A DNA stretch of 64,000 nt, from contig NZ_AP028664.1 of assembly GCF_041154455.1 (NCBI RefSeq), positions 4,341,001-4,405,000 on the forward strand, read 5' to 3'. The translations under genes were made by a program, and so were the position numbers. The notes beneath the pieces are model-generated. The model was given only the letters and a program-made list of their open reading frames with translations. It had not been told where the DNA came from and ran no database searches. Positions within the stretch are counted from its first letter, which is position 1. Every line of letters starts with the position of its first letter. This DNA comes from Variovorax sp. V213. GTDB taxonomy: Bacteria > Pseudomonadota > Gammaproteobacteria > Burkholderiales > Burkholderiaceae_C. Below, piece after piece: positions 26,232 to 35,166 of this stretch.

Positions 26232-27148
26232 CCGGCCGGTTCCGTGCCGGGCGCCCGCACCCGCACCCGCACCCGCTCCAGGATGAAATCGATAAAGGTG
26301 CGGATCGCGCGCGTGTGCTGCCGGTTCGGCATGTAGAGCATGAACATCTGCGTGCCGAAGATGGAGAGGCGCCAATCGTCGAGCGTGGTCACCACGTCGC
26401 CCTTGCGCACGTCCTCCTGCACCACGTAGTCGGGCACGAGGCCGATGCCCAGGCCCGCGAGGACAGCCTGGCGCAGGAACAGGAAGTTTTCGGAGATCAG
26501 CGTCGGCTCGAGGATCACCTCGCGCCGCGCCTCGCCCTGGTAGGCCGACACCCGCAGCTGGCGGCCGATGACCGCGGCCGTGACCACGGGGGCGCCCTGC
26601 AGTTCGTCGAGCTGCACGGGCAGCGCATGTTTCGCTGCGTAGTCGCGTGACGCGCAGGCCACATAGCGCACCGGCCCCAGGTCGCGCGCCACCAGGTTCT
26701 GCGGCGGCTCGGGCACCACGCGAACGGCGATGTCGACCTCGTCGCGCAGCAGGTCCTCGATGCGGTTCTCGAACACCACATCGAGCACGATGCCGGGGTA
26801 CTGCCGCTTGAAATCGATCAGCCAGTCGGCCATCACGAGCTGCCCGTAGCCGCTGGGCACACTCAACCGCACGCGGCCCTGCAACCCCTCGCCCAGCGTG
26901 GTGACCGATTCCCGCGCGGCCAGCAGTTCGGTCTGGATGGCCACGCCGTGCTGGTACAGCCGCAGGCCGATTTCGGTCGGCTCGGCGCGGCGGGTGGTGC
27001 GCCGCACGAGTTGCGCGCCGACCGAGCGCTCCAACTGGTTCAGGTGGTAGCTGACGTTGGCGCGGCTCATCTTGAGCCGACGGGCCGCCGCGCTCAGGTT
27101 GCCCGCATCGAGGATTTCCACCAGCAGGGTGAGCGATTGGAGGTCCAT
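26216..27148 (-). CDS. LysR-family regulator, probably of the pim-like operon
   Basis: A 310-residue LysR-type regulator. The N-terminal winged helix-turn-helix has NLSAAARRLKMSRANVSYHL (about residues 17-36) and the linker helix follows. The effector domain carries GRVRLSVPSGYGQLVMADWL and similar strands. It is transcribed away from the beta-oxidation operon starting at 27294, and four TGTCAA half-sites lie in the shared intergenic region, so autoregulation and control of that operon are the likely roles. The inducer may be a CoA ester or acid. The C-terminus (RVRVRVRAPG) is encoded by a hexamer repeat. Confidence 0.9.
   Translation of the reverse strand: MDLQSLTLLVEILDAGNLSAAARRLKMSRANVSYHLNQLERSVGAQLVRRTTRRAEPTEIGLRLYQHGVAIQTELLAARESVTTLGEGLQGRVRLSVPSGYGQLVMADWLIDFKRQYPGIVLDVVFENRIEDLLRDEVDIAVRVVPEPPQNLVARDLGPVRYVACASRDYAAKHALPVQLDELQGAPVVTAAVIGRQLRVSAYQGEARREVILEPTLISENFLFLRQAVLAGLGIGLVPDYVVQEDVRKGDVVTTLDDWRLSIFGTQMFMLYMPNRQHTRAIRTFIDFILERVRVRVRAPGTEPAGQSQR
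26255..26272. repeat. CCGCAC hexamer repeat at the 3' end of the LysR gene
   Basis: Three perfect copies of CCGCAC (26255-26260, 26261-26266, 26267-26272) followed by a degenerate CCGCTC. On the minus strand it encodes alternating Arg-Val near the LysR C-terminus. Changes in copy number would stay in frame. Confidence 0.85.
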
Positions 27149-27158
27149 TCGGCGATTG

Positions 27159-27206
27159 TGTCAAAAATTCTTTGACAGTCTGTCAACCGTCTATGCAATT
27201 GTCAAA
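27159..27206. promoter_or_regulatory. TGTCAA half-site cluster (LysR operator / promoter region)
   Basis: TGTCAAA (27159-27165) and TTTGACA (27171-27177) form a perfect inverted repeat with a five-base centre. A second inverted pair is TTGACA (27172-27177) with TGTCAA (27181-27186), and a fourth half-site TGTCAAA is at 27200-27206. TTGACA at 27172-27177 is also a consensus -35 for the downstream operon, with a weak TGCAAT -10 at 27194-27199. The region lies between divergent LysR and pimF genes, where LysR operators normally sit. Confidence 0.75.
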
Positions 27207-27293
27207 GCGGCCACGCGGTCGAAGAATGCGGGGTTCACCCCAGAGCCTCGAGCCCCTCGCGTTGCAGGGCTCGCCACGCAAGAGACAAAGCAC

Positions 27294-29429
27294 ATGGCCG
27301 CCACAGCTCCCAGCCCCTCCACGTCTTCCGGTCCCGTCACCTTCGAACGTCTTGGCGACGTGTTCGTGGTGACCATCGACAACCCGCCCGTCAACGCCCT
27401 GGGCGTGGACGTGCGCCGCAGCCTCGTGGCCGCCATCGACGCGGCGGAGGCCGACAGCCGCGCCGCCGCGGTGCTGATCGTCGGCGCGGGCCGCAACTTC
27501 ATCGCCGGCGCCGACATCCGCGAGTTCGGCAAGACGCCGCAGCCGCCTTCACTGCCCGAGGTCTGCCTGAAGATCGAGAACTGCAGCAAGCCGGTGGTCG
27601 CGGCGATCCACGGCGCCGCGCTCGGCGGCGGGCTGGAAATTGCGCTGTCGGCGCACTATCGCCTTGCCGCGCCGTCGGCCAAGCTGGGCCTGCCCGAAGT
27701 GGCACTCGGCCTCCTGCCGGGTTCGGGCGGCACGCAGCGCGCACCGCGCCTGATCGGCGTGAAGCCCGCACTCGAACTAATGCTCAGCGGTCGCCATGCG
27801 GGCGCGAAGGAAGCGCTGTCGCTCGGCTTGGTCGACCGCCTCGGCAACGAGGCCGACGCACGCGCCGAAGGCCTCGCCTACGCGCAGGAGCTGGCCGCCG
27901 CCAAGGCGCCGGTGCGCCGCACGCGCGAGGCTGCCGGCCTGGCCGACGCGGAAGCCAGCCGCGCCGCCCTTGAAGCCGCGCGCGCCGACACCGCCAAGAA
28001 GAGCCGCGGCCTGTTCTCGCCGATGAAGATCATCGAAGCGGTCGAAGCCGCGCTCACGCTGCCTTTCGACGAAGGCATGGCGCTCGAGCGCAAGCTGTTC
28101 CTGCAGTGCATCGACAGCCCGCAGCGCGCGGGACTGATCCACGCCTTCTTTGCCGAGCGCGAAGTGCTGAAGGCGCCCGAAACCAAGGCGGCCAAGCCGC
28201 GCGCGCTCGATGCGGCCGGCATCGTCGGCGGCGGCACCATGGGCGCGGGCATCGCGGTGGCCATGCTCGACGCGGGCATGCCCGTGACCATGATCGAGCG
28301 CGACGAGCCCAGCCTCGCGCGCGGCCGCCAGCATGTCGAGAAGGTGTACGACGGCCTCATCAAGAAGGGCCGCATGACGCCCGAAGCCAAGGCCGGGGTG
28401 ATGGCGCGCTTCTCGGGCTCCACGAGTTACGACGCGCTTGCGCAGGTGGACATCGTGGTCGAGGCCGTGTTCGAGGACATGGGCGTGAAGAAGGCCGTGT
28501 TCGCCGAACTCGACCGCGTGTGCAAGCCCGGCGCCGTGCTGGCCACCAACACCTCGTACCTGGACATCGACGAGATCGCGGCCAGCGTCTCGCGTCCGCA
28601 GGACGTGGTGGGCCTGCACTTCTTCTCGCCCGCCAACATCATGAAGCTGCTCGAGATCGTGGTGCCCGCCAAGGTCAGCGCCGACGTGGTCGCCACCGGC
28701 TTCGAGCTCGCGAAGAAGCTCAAGAAGGTGCCGGTGCGCGCCGGCGTGTGCGACGGCTTCATCGGCAATCGCATCCTGGCCGTGTACCGCCAGGCGGCCG
28801 ACCACATGATGGAAGACGGCGCCTCGCCCTACCAGATCGACGAAGCGGTGCGCAACTTCGGCTACCCGATGGGCCCGTTCCAGGTGTCGGACCTGGCCGG
28901 CGGCGACATCGGCTGGGCCACGCGCAAGCGCAAGGCCGCCACGCGCGACCCGAAGGCGCGCTACGTGCAGATTGCAGACCGCATCTGCGAGCGCGGCTGG
29001 TTCGGCCAGAAGACGCAGCGTGGCTACTACCTGTATCCCGAAGGCGCACGCACCGGCGTGCCCGACCCCGAGGTGCTGGCCATCATCGACGCCGAGCGCG
29101 AGCGTGCCGGCATTGCGCCGCGCGCCTTCACCGAGGAAGAAATCATGCGCCGCTACATGGCCGCGATGGTCAACGAAGGCGCCAACGTCGTGCACCAGCG
29201 CATCGCGCTGCGTCCGCTCGACGTGGACGTGACCTTTCTCTACGGCTACGGCTTTCCGCGCCACCGCGGCGGCCCGATGAAGTACGCCGACACCGTGGGC
29301 CTGCCCAAGGTGCTGGCCGACATCCGCGAGTTCGCGAAGGAAGACCCGGTGTTCTGGCAGCCCTCGCCGCTGCTGGTGGAACTGGTCGAACGCGGCGCCG
29401 ATTTCTCCAGCCTCAATCAATCCGAGTAA
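27294..29429 (+). CDS. pimF: bifunctional enoyl-CoA hydratase / 3-hydroxyacyl-CoA dehydrogenase
   Basis: A 711-residue fusion. Residues about 15-190 form a crotonase domain with both catalytic Glu positions kept (GGGLEIALSA and LGLPEVALGLLPGSGGTQRA). Residues about 300-600 form an NAD-dependent hydroxyacyl-CoA dehydrogenase, with GIVGGGTMGAGIAVAMLDAG as the NAD loop and VGLHFFSPANIMKLLEIV carrying the catalytic His. A C-terminal repeat of the second domain follows. It performs steps two and three of beta-oxidation. With the following thiolase and two acyl-CoA dehydrogenase genes it reproduces the pimF-B-C-D set for dicarboxylate and pimeloyl-CoA degradation. I infer the symbol from synteny. 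The ATG at 27294 follows AGAGACA. Confidence 0.9.
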   Translation: MAATAPSPSTSSGPVTFERLGDVFVVTIDNPPVNALGVDVRRSLVAAIDAAEADSRAAAVLIVGAGRNFIAGADIREFGKTPQPPSLPEVCLKIENCSKPVVAAIHGAALGGGLEIALSAHYRLAAPSAKLGLPEVALGLLPGSGGTQRAPRLIGVKPALELMLSGRHAGAKEALSLGLVDRLGNEADARAEGLAYAQELAAAKAPVRRTREAAGLADAEASRAALEAARADTAKKSRGLFSPMKIIEAVEAALTLPFDEGMALERKLFLQCIDSPQRAGLIHAFFAEREVLKAPETKAAKPRALDAAGIVGGGTMGAGIAVAMLDAGMPVTMIERDEPSLARGRQHVEKVYDGLIKKGRMTPEAKAGVMARFSGSTSYDALAQVDIVVEAVFEDMGVKKAVFAELDRVCKPGAVLATNTSYLDIDEIAASVSRPQDVVGLHFFSPANIMKLLEIVVPAKVSADVVATGFELAKKLKKVPVRAGVCDGFIGNRILAVYRQAADHMMEDGASPYQIDEAVRNFGYPMGPFQVSDLAGGDIGWATRKRKAATRDPKARYVQIADRICERGWFGQKTQRGYYLYPEGARTGVPDPEVLAIIDAERERAGIAPRAFTEEEIMRRYMAAMVNEGANVVHQRIALRPLDVDVTFLYGYGFPRHRGGPMKYADTVGLPKVLADIREFAKEDPVFWQPSPLLVELVERGADFSSLNQSE

Positions 29430-29470
29430 TCAGAGTTCATCCGAGTCCGTCGACCAAGGAGCCAATCACC

Positions 29471-30661
29471 ATGCGCGAAGCCGTCATCGTTTCCACCGCC
29501 CGCACCCCGCTCACCAAGGCGCACCGCGGCGAGTTCAACATCACGCCCGGCGCCACGCTGGCCGCCTTCGCCGTGCGCGCGGCGGTCGAGCGCTCGGGTC
29601 TCGACCCGGCGTTGATCGAGGACGCGATCCTCGGCTGCGGCTACCCCGAAGGCACGACGGGCCGCAACATCGCGCGCCAGAGCATCATCCGCGCGGGCCT
29701 GCCGATCAGCATCGCCGGCACCACCGTGAACCGCTTCTGCGCTTCGGGCCTGCAGGCGATTGCAATGGCGGCGGGCCGCATCGTGGTGGACGGCGCGCCG
29801 GCCATGATCGCGGGCGGCGTCGAAAGCATCTCGCAGATCCGCGGCCGCAGCCCTGGCGACGGCGGCGACCTCAGCCTGGACCCGTGGATCGTCGAGCACA
29901 AACCCGCGCTCTACATGGCGATGATCGAAACCGCCGACATCGTGGCGCAGCGCTACGGCATCAGCCGCGAGGCGCAGGACCGCTTCTCGGCCGAGAGCCA
30001 GCGCAAGACCGAAGAGGCGCAGATCGGGGGCCGCTACAAGGACGAAATCGTCGCTTGCACCACCACCATGGCGGTGACCGACAAGGAGACCAAGGAAGTC
30101 AGCTACCGCGAAGTCACCGCCACGGAAGACAACTGCAACCGCCGCGGCACCACCTACGAGGCGCTCGCCAAGCTGAAGCCGGTGATGGGCGAGGACAAGT
30201 TCATCACCGCGGGCAACGCCTCGCAGCTTTCCGATGGCGCGTCGGCCTGCGTACTGATGGAAGCCAAGGATGCCGAGCGCGCCAACCTCAAGCCGATGGG
30301 TGCGTTCCGCGGCCTGGCCGTGGCCGGCTGCGAGCCCGACGAGATGGGCATCGGCCCGGTGTTCGCGGTGCCCAAGCTGCTCGCGCGGCACGGCCTCAAG
30401 GTCGAGGACATCGGTCTCTGGGAACTCAACGAAGCCTTCGCCTCGCAATCGATCTACTGCCAGGACAAGCTGGGCATTCCGTCGGAACGACTCAACGTGA
30501 ACGGCGGCGCGATCTCCATCGGCCACCCCTTCGGCATGACCGGCGCGCGCCTCACGGGCCACGTGCTGATCGAGGGCAAGCGCCGCGGCGCGAAATACGC
30601 CGTGGTCACGATGTGCATCGCGGGCGGCATGGGCGCCGCGGGCCTGTTCGAAATCTATTGA
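29471..30661 (+). CDS. pimB: acetyl-CoA C-acyltransferase (thiolase)
   Basis: A 396-residue thiolase that splits 3-ketoacyl-CoA with CoA. Nucleophile Cys90 is in NRFCASGLQA. The His is in GHPFGMTGAR (about 352), and the second Cys is in MCIAGGMGAAG (about 383). All catalytic residues are present. AAGGAG precedes the ATG at 29471. It is the second gene of the operon and has the position and size of PimB. Confidence 0.92.
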   Translation: MREAVIVSTARTPLTKAHRGEFNITPGATLAAFAVRAAVERSGLDPALIEDAILGCGYPEGTTGRNIARQSIIRAGLPISIAGTTVNRFCASGLQAIAMAAGRIVVDGAPAMIAGGVESISQIRGRSPGDGGDLSLDPWIVEHKPALYMAMIETADIVAQRYGISREAQDRFSAESQRKTEEAQIGGRYKDEIVACTTTMAVTDKETKEVSYREVTATEDNCNRRGTTYEALAKLKPVMGEDKFITAGNASQLSDGASACVLMEAKDAERANLKPMGAFRGLAVAGCEPDEMGIGPVFAVPKLLARHGLKVEDIGLWELNEAFASQSIYCQDKLGIPSERLNVNGGAISIGHPFGMTGARLTGHVLIEGKRRGAKYAVVTMCIAGGMGAAGLFEIY

Positions 30662-30671
30662 GGAGCCAGCG

Positions 30672-31880
30672 ATGGACCTGAACTTCACCCCCGAAGAAGA
30701 AGCCTTCCGCAGCGAAGTGCGCGCCTTCCTCGCCGACAAGCTGCCCGCGCGCCTCTCGGCGAAGGTCAGCAGCGGCAAGATCCTCGCCAAGGCCGACATG
30801 GAGGAATGGCACGCCATCCTCAACGAGCGCGGCTGGCTCGCCAATCACTGGCCCGAGCAGTACGGCGGCCCCGGCTGGACCGCGGTGGAGAAGTTCATCT
30901 TCGAACACGAATGCGCACTGGCCTTCGCGCCGCGCATCGTGCCCTTCGGCGTGAACATGCTCGGGCCGGTGCTCATCAAGTACGGCAGCGAGGCGCAGAA
31001 GCGTCATTGGCTGCCGCGCATCCTCGACGGCTCCGACTGGTGGTGCCAGGGTTATTCGGAACCCGGCGCGGGCTCCGACCTTGCGGCCGTGAAGACCTCG
31101 GCCGTGCGCGGCATCGACGCAAAGGGCGACCACTACATCGTGAACGGGCAGAAGACCTGGACGACGCTCGGCCAGCACGCCAACATGATCTTCTGCCTGG
31201 TGCGCACCAACCGCGAGGCGAAGAAGCAGGAAGGCATCAGCTTCCTCTTGATCGACATGACGTCGCCCGGCGTCGAAGTGCGCCCGATCATCACGCTGGA
31301 CGGCGAGCATGAAGTGAACGAGGTGTTCTTCTCCGACGTGCGCGTGCCGGCCGAGAACCTCGTCGGCGAAGAGAACAAGGGCTGGACCTGTGCCAAGTAC
31401 CTCTTGACCTACGAGCGCACCAACATCGCGGGCGTGGGCTTCTCGGTGGCCGCGCTCGAGCAGCTCAAGCGCATTGCCGCCACGCAGACGAAGAACGGCA
31501 AGCCGCTCGCCCAAGACCCGGCGTTCGCCGCGCGCCTGGCGCGCGTCGAGATCGACCTGGAAAACATGAAGACGACGAACCTGCGCGTGATCGCCGCCGT
31601 GGCCGGCGGCGGCGTGCCGGGCGCGGAGAGCTCGATGCTGAAGATACGCGGCACCGAGATCCGGCAGGAGATTTCGTCGCTCGCCCGCCGCGCGATGGGT
31701 GTGTACGGACGGCCCTTCGTCGAGGAAGCGCTGCACGACGGCTATGAAGGGGAGACCTTCGGTCCGGCCTACGCGAAGGCAGCCGCAGCGCGCTACTTCA
31801 ACAACCGCAAGCTGTCGATCTTCGGCGGTTCCAATGAAATCCAGAAGAACATCATCAGCAAGATGATCCTCGGGCTGTAA
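30672..31880 (+). CDS. pimC: acyl-CoA dehydrogenase, large subunit (PimC-like)
   Basis: A 402-residue flavoprotein dehydrogenase. The start MDLNFTPEEEAFRSEVRAFL and segments WWCQGYSEPGAGSDLAAVKT and HYIVNGQKTWTTLGQHANMI are very like pimeloyl-CoA dehydrogenase large subunit. The C-terminus keeps the FAD-contact motif IFGGSNEIQKNIISKMILGL, but the usual catalytic Glu region (Gly-Gly-x-Gly-Tyr/Phe-x-x-Glu) is not recognisable. The next gene supplies that Glu, so the two probably form one active site as an alpha2-beta2 enzyme. GAGGAGCC lies before the ATG. Confidence 0.9.
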   Translation: MDLNFTPEEEAFRSEVRAFLADKLPARLSAKVSSGKILAKADMEEWHAILNERGWLANHWPEQYGGPGWTAVEKFIFEHECALAFAPRIVPFGVNMLGPVLIKYGSEAQKRHWLPRILDGSDWWCQGYSEPGAGSDLAAVKTSAVRGIDAKGDHYIVNGQKTWTTLGQHANMIFCLVRTNREAKKQEGISFLLIDMTSPGVEVRPIITLDGEHEVNEVFFSDVRVPAENLVGEENKGWTCAKYLLTYERTNIAGVGFSVAALEQLKRIAATQTKNGKPLAQDPAFAARLARVEIDLENMKTTNLRVIAAVAGGGVPGAESSMLKIRGTEIRQEISSLARRAMGVYGRPFVEEALHDGYEGETFGPAYAKAAAARYFNNRKLSIFGGSNEIQKNIISKMILGL

Positions 31881-31893
31881 AGGAGACACGCAC

Positions 31894-33036
31894 ATGAACT
31901 TCGCACACACCGAAGACCGGCGCATGCTCGCCGACAGCCTGAACCGCTTCATCGCCGAGCAGTACGCCTTCGATGCGCGTGACCGCATCGCGAAATCCGA
32001 ACACGGCTTCAGCAAGGAGATCTTCCAGCAGTTCGCCGAACTCGGCGTGATCGGTGCGCTGTTCACCGAAGCCGATGGCGGCTTCGGTGGCGGCGGCTTC
32101 GACATTGCCGTGGTCTTCGAGGCACTGGGCCGCGGCCTCGTGGTCGAGCCGCTGCTGGGCGCGGTGATGGTCGGTGAAGCGCTCAGCGCCGCCGGCAGCG
32201 ACGCGCAGAAGGAGAAACTCGGCGACATCATCAACGGCATGGCCGTCGCGGCCTTTGCGCACGACGAGGCCGACGCGCACTACGAACGCACGCGCGTCTC
32301 GACCCGCGCCGAACGCAGCGGCGACGGCTGGGTGCTTCACGGCGCCAAGGCCGTGGTGCCGCAAGGCGAGCAGGCCGACCTGTTTCTCGTTTCCGCCCGC
32401 ACCTCGGGCCAGGTGGACGACGACACGGGCATCTCGCTGTTCCTCGTGCCCGCGAAGACGGCAGGCCTCACGGTGCGCGGTTGCCCCGCCATCGACGGCG
32501 GTCGTGTCGCCGAACTTGCGCTCGACGGCGTGAAGCTGGGCACCGACGCGCTGCTGGGCACCGAAGGCCAGGGCCATGCGACGCTCGAACGCGCCATCGG
32601 CCGCGGCGTGCTCGCGCTGTGCGCCGAAGCCGTGGGCGCGATGGAGGCCGCCAAGACCGCGACGCTCGACTACCTGCGCACGCGCAAGCAGTTCGGCATC
32701 CTGATCGGCAGCTTCCAGGCGCTGCAGCACCGCATGGCCGACCTGCTGCTCGAGATCGAACAGGCCCGCTCGGCTGTGATCAACGCCGCCGCGGCGATCG
32801 ACGGCACGGACCGCATGGCACGCGAGCGCGCGCTGTCGGCCGCCAAGTTCAGCATCGGGCGCATCGGCGCGCTGGTGGCGGAAGAGAGCATCCAGATGCA
32901 CGGCGGCATCGGCATGACCTGGGAACTGCCGCTGCCGCACTACGCCAAGCGGCTCGTGATGATCGACCATCAGCTCGGCGACGAAGACCACCACTTGCAG
33001 CGCTATATCGCGCTGGGCAAGGAGATTGCAGCATGA
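31894..33036 (+). CDS. pimD: acyl-CoA dehydrogenase, small subunit (PimD-like)
   Basis: A 380-residue acyl-CoA dehydrogenase-fold protein, partner of the preceding subunit, starting 14 bases after it with AAAGGAGA upstream. Near the C-terminus QMHGGIGMTWELPLPHYAKR has the glutamate aligned with the catalytic base of medium-chain acyl-CoA dehydrogenase, but the terminal FAD motif (GTxEI/GGSNEIQ type) is replaced by DEDHHLQRYIALG. The halves are thus complementary to PimC. Its stop overlaps the ATG of the next gene (ATGA, 33033-33036). Confidence 0.9.
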   Translation: MNFAHTEDRRMLADSLNRFIAEQYAFDARDRIAKSEHGFSKEIFQQFAELGVIGALFTEADGGFGGGGFDIAVVFEALGRGLVVEPLLGAVMVGEALSAAGSDAQKEKLGDIINGMAVAAFAHDEADAHYERTRVSTRAERSGDGWVLHGAKAVVPQGEQADLFLVSARTSGQVDDDTGISLFLVPAKTAGLTVRGCPAIDGGRVAELALDGVKLGTDALLGTEGQGHATLERAIGRGVLALCAEAVGAMEAAKTATLDYLRTRKQFGILIGSFQALQHRMADLLLEIEQARSAVINAAAAIDGTDRMARERALSAAKFSIGRIGALVAEESIQMHGGIGMTWELPLPHYAKRLVMIDHQLGDEDHHLQRYIALGKEIAA

Positions 33037-33848
33037 CCGACAAGACCGTGCTCATCTCGCAGCAAGGTGCCGTCCGTATCCTGACCAACAGCAACCCCGC
33101 CGCGCGCAATGCGATCACGCCGACGCTGTACGCCGAGCTCTCGGCAGCGCTCGCCGATGCGGCGAACGACCCCGAAGTCGGTGCGGTCGTCTTCACCGGC
33201 GCGGGCGATTTCTTCTGCTCCGGCGGTGACCTGAACCTTCTGGCCAAGCGCCGCGAACTGCCCGCCTCGGAGCGCCGCGAGAAGCTCGAGGGTTTGCACA
33301 ACCTGATCCGTGACATCCGCGATTTCGGCAAACCGGTCATCGCGGCGGTCGAAGGCGGCGCGGCGGGTGCGGGCCTCTCGATGGCGCTGGCCTGCGACAT
33401 GCTCGTGTCGGCGCGCGATGCGTTCTACACGGTCGCCTATGTCAAGGTCGGCCTCACGCCCGATGGTGGCGCCACGGCATTCCTCGCGGAGTTCGTCTCG
33501 CGCCAGGTGCTGACCGAGATGTGCCTCACCGGCGACCGCATGCCGGCCGAGCGCCTGCATGCGCTGGGCGCGGTCAACCGGCTGACCGACAAGGGCGCCG
33601 CGCTGGCTGAAGCCATTGTGCTCGCGGCCAAGGTGGCCCACGGTCCGCAGCGCGCGAGCGCACGCATCAAGACGCTGTGCCGCCAGGCGCATCGCGCCAC
33701 GCTCGAAGAGCAGCTCGAAACCGAGGCAGCGTTCATGGTCGAGTCGCAGGCCGACGCCGAAGCGGCTGAAGGCATCGGCGCCTTTCTCGGCAAGCGCCCG
33801 GCCGATTTCGCCGCGCTGCGCCGCCAGAAGCAGAACCCGTCGTCCTGA
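33033..33848 (+). CDS. enoyl-CoA hydratase/isomerase family protein, PaaG-like
   Basis: A 271-residue crotonase-fold protein. The oxyanion segments are GAGDFFCSGGDLN and AVEGGAAGAGLSMALACD. Neither of the two hydratase glutamates is present; the second position reads VKVGLTPDGGATAF, with an Asp as in PaaG-type 1,2-epoxyphenylacetyl-CoA isomerases and some double-bond isomerases. It is therefore more likely an isomerase than a hydratase. It starts inside the pimD stop codon, so it belongs to the operon and may process unsaturated or ring-derived intermediates. Confidence 0.87.
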   Translation: MTDKTVLISQQGAVRILTNSNPAARNAITPTLYAELSAALADAANDPEVGAVVFTGAGDFFCSGGDLNLLAKRRELPASERREKLEGLHNLIRDIRDFGKPVIAAVEGGAAGAGLSMALACDMLVSARDAFYTVAYVKVGLTPDGGATAFLAEFVSRQVLTEMCLTGDRMPAERLHALGAVNRLTDKGAALAEAIVLAAKVAHGPQRASARIKTLCRQAHRATLEEQLETEAAFMVESQADAEAAEGIGAFLGKRPADFAALRRQKQNPSS

Positions 33849-33924
33849 CGCCGCCGCCCACATTCACCCGCCTTCATGCCTCGCACTCGGTGCGGGGCTT
33901 TCTCGCTTCCAGGGAGTTGCCTTC

Positions 33925-35133
33925 ATGCCCATGCTGAATTCCACGCTGCCGCTCGCCGGCGTGCGCGTTCTCGATCTGTCCCGCATCCTCGCGGGCCCCT
34001 GGTGCGGCATGGTGCTGGCCGACATGGGCGCCGAAGTCATCAAGGTCGAGCACCCGGGCCGCGGCGACGACACGCGCGACTGGGGCCTGCGTGTCGGCAA
34101 GACCGAGACCGCCTACTTCAACAGCGTGAACCGCAACAAGCGCTCCGTCACGCTCGACCTGCAGACGCCCGAAGGCCAGCAGATCGCGCGCGACCTTGCG
34201 AAGCAATGCGACGTGGTGATCCAGAACTTCAAGTTCGGCGGCATCGACAAGCTCGGCCTCGGCTATGAGCAGCTCAGCAAGGAGCAGCCGGGGCTCATCT
34301 ACTGCTCGATCTCGGGCTACGACCGCACCGGCCCCGAGGCCGCACGCCCCGGCTACGACCTCGTGGTGCAGGGCGAAGCCGGCCTGATGGCGCTCAACGG
34401 AGAGGCCAACCAGCCGCCGCTGAAGTTCGGCGTGGCGGCCGTGGACCTGTTCACAGGCATGTATTCGGCGCAGGCCATCCTGGCCGCGCTGTACCAGCGC
34501 GAGAAGACCGGCAAGGGCCGCCACGTCGAGATGGCGCTGTTCGACTGCGGCCTGATGATCACCGCCTACTACGGCCTCGAGGCGCTGCTGATGGGCGAAG
34601 ACCCGCCGCGCTACGGCAACTCGCATCCGTCGATCGTGCCCTATGGCGTGTTCGATGCGGCCGACGGTCCGCTCGTCATCACCGTGGGCAACAACGCGCA
34701 GTTCGCGCGCTTCTGCACCGAGGTGATCGAACGGCCTGATCTTGCGGCCGACGAGCGCTTCAAGACCAACATCCTGCGTTCGGCCAACCGCGCGGTGCTG
34801 CTGCCAGAGCTGCACGCCGAACTGGCCAGGCGCCAACGCGCCGACCTGCTCGTGAAGCTGACCAAATCGGGCATTCCCTGCGGCGAAGTGCTCGGCCTGC
34901 TCGAAGCGCTGAACTCCAAGCGCGCCACCGATGCCGGCCTTGTCACCCAGCAGCCGCATCCGGTGGCGGGCAAGGTCAACGTGCTGGCGCCGCCCTATCG
35001 CTTCGACGGCGAACGCCTGCCCGTGCGAAGCGCGCCGCCGCAACTGGGCGAAGGCACGCACGAGGTGCTGCAGTCGCTGCTCGGCCTCTCCAACGACAGG
35101 CTCGCGCAACTGAAAGCGAACGGCGTCGTCTGA
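33925..35133 (+). CDS. class III CoA-transferase (CaiB/BaiF family)
   Basis: A 402-residue CoA-transferase. The start PLAGVRVLDLSRILAGPWCG and the stretch RNKRSVTLDLQTPEGQQIA are family hallmarks, and RPGYDLVVQGEAGLM (about residues 141-155) carries the conserved Asp (about 145) expected to form the acyl-aspartyl intermediate. Class III enzymes move CoA between carboxylic acids. It could activate the acid imported by the neighbouring binding protein using a pathway CoA ester as donor. It is separated from the PaaG-like gene by 76 bases with AGGGAG before the ATG. Confidence 0.92.
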   Translation: MPMLNSTLPLAGVRVLDLSRILAGPWCGMVLADMGAEVIKVEHPGRGDDTRDWGLRVGKTETAYFNSVNRNKRSVTLDLQTPEGQQIARDLAKQCDVVIQNFKFGGIDKLGLGYEQLSKEQPGLIYCSISGYDRTGPEAARPGYDLVVQGEAGLMALNGEANQPPLKFGVAAVDLFTGMYSAQAILAALYQREKTGKGRHVEMALFDCGLMITAYYGLEALLMGEDPPRYGNSHPSIVPYGVFDAADGPLVITVGNNAQFARFCTEVIERPDLAADERFKTNILRSANRAVLLPELHAELARRQRADLLVKLTKSGIPCGEVLGLLEALNSKRATDAGLVTQQPHPVAGKVNVLAPPYRFDGERLPVRSAPPQLGEGTHEVLQSLLGLSNDRLAQLKANGVV

Positions 35134-35166
35134 GGGCGCCCCTCTTCTGATCCCTTGAAAAAGTCC

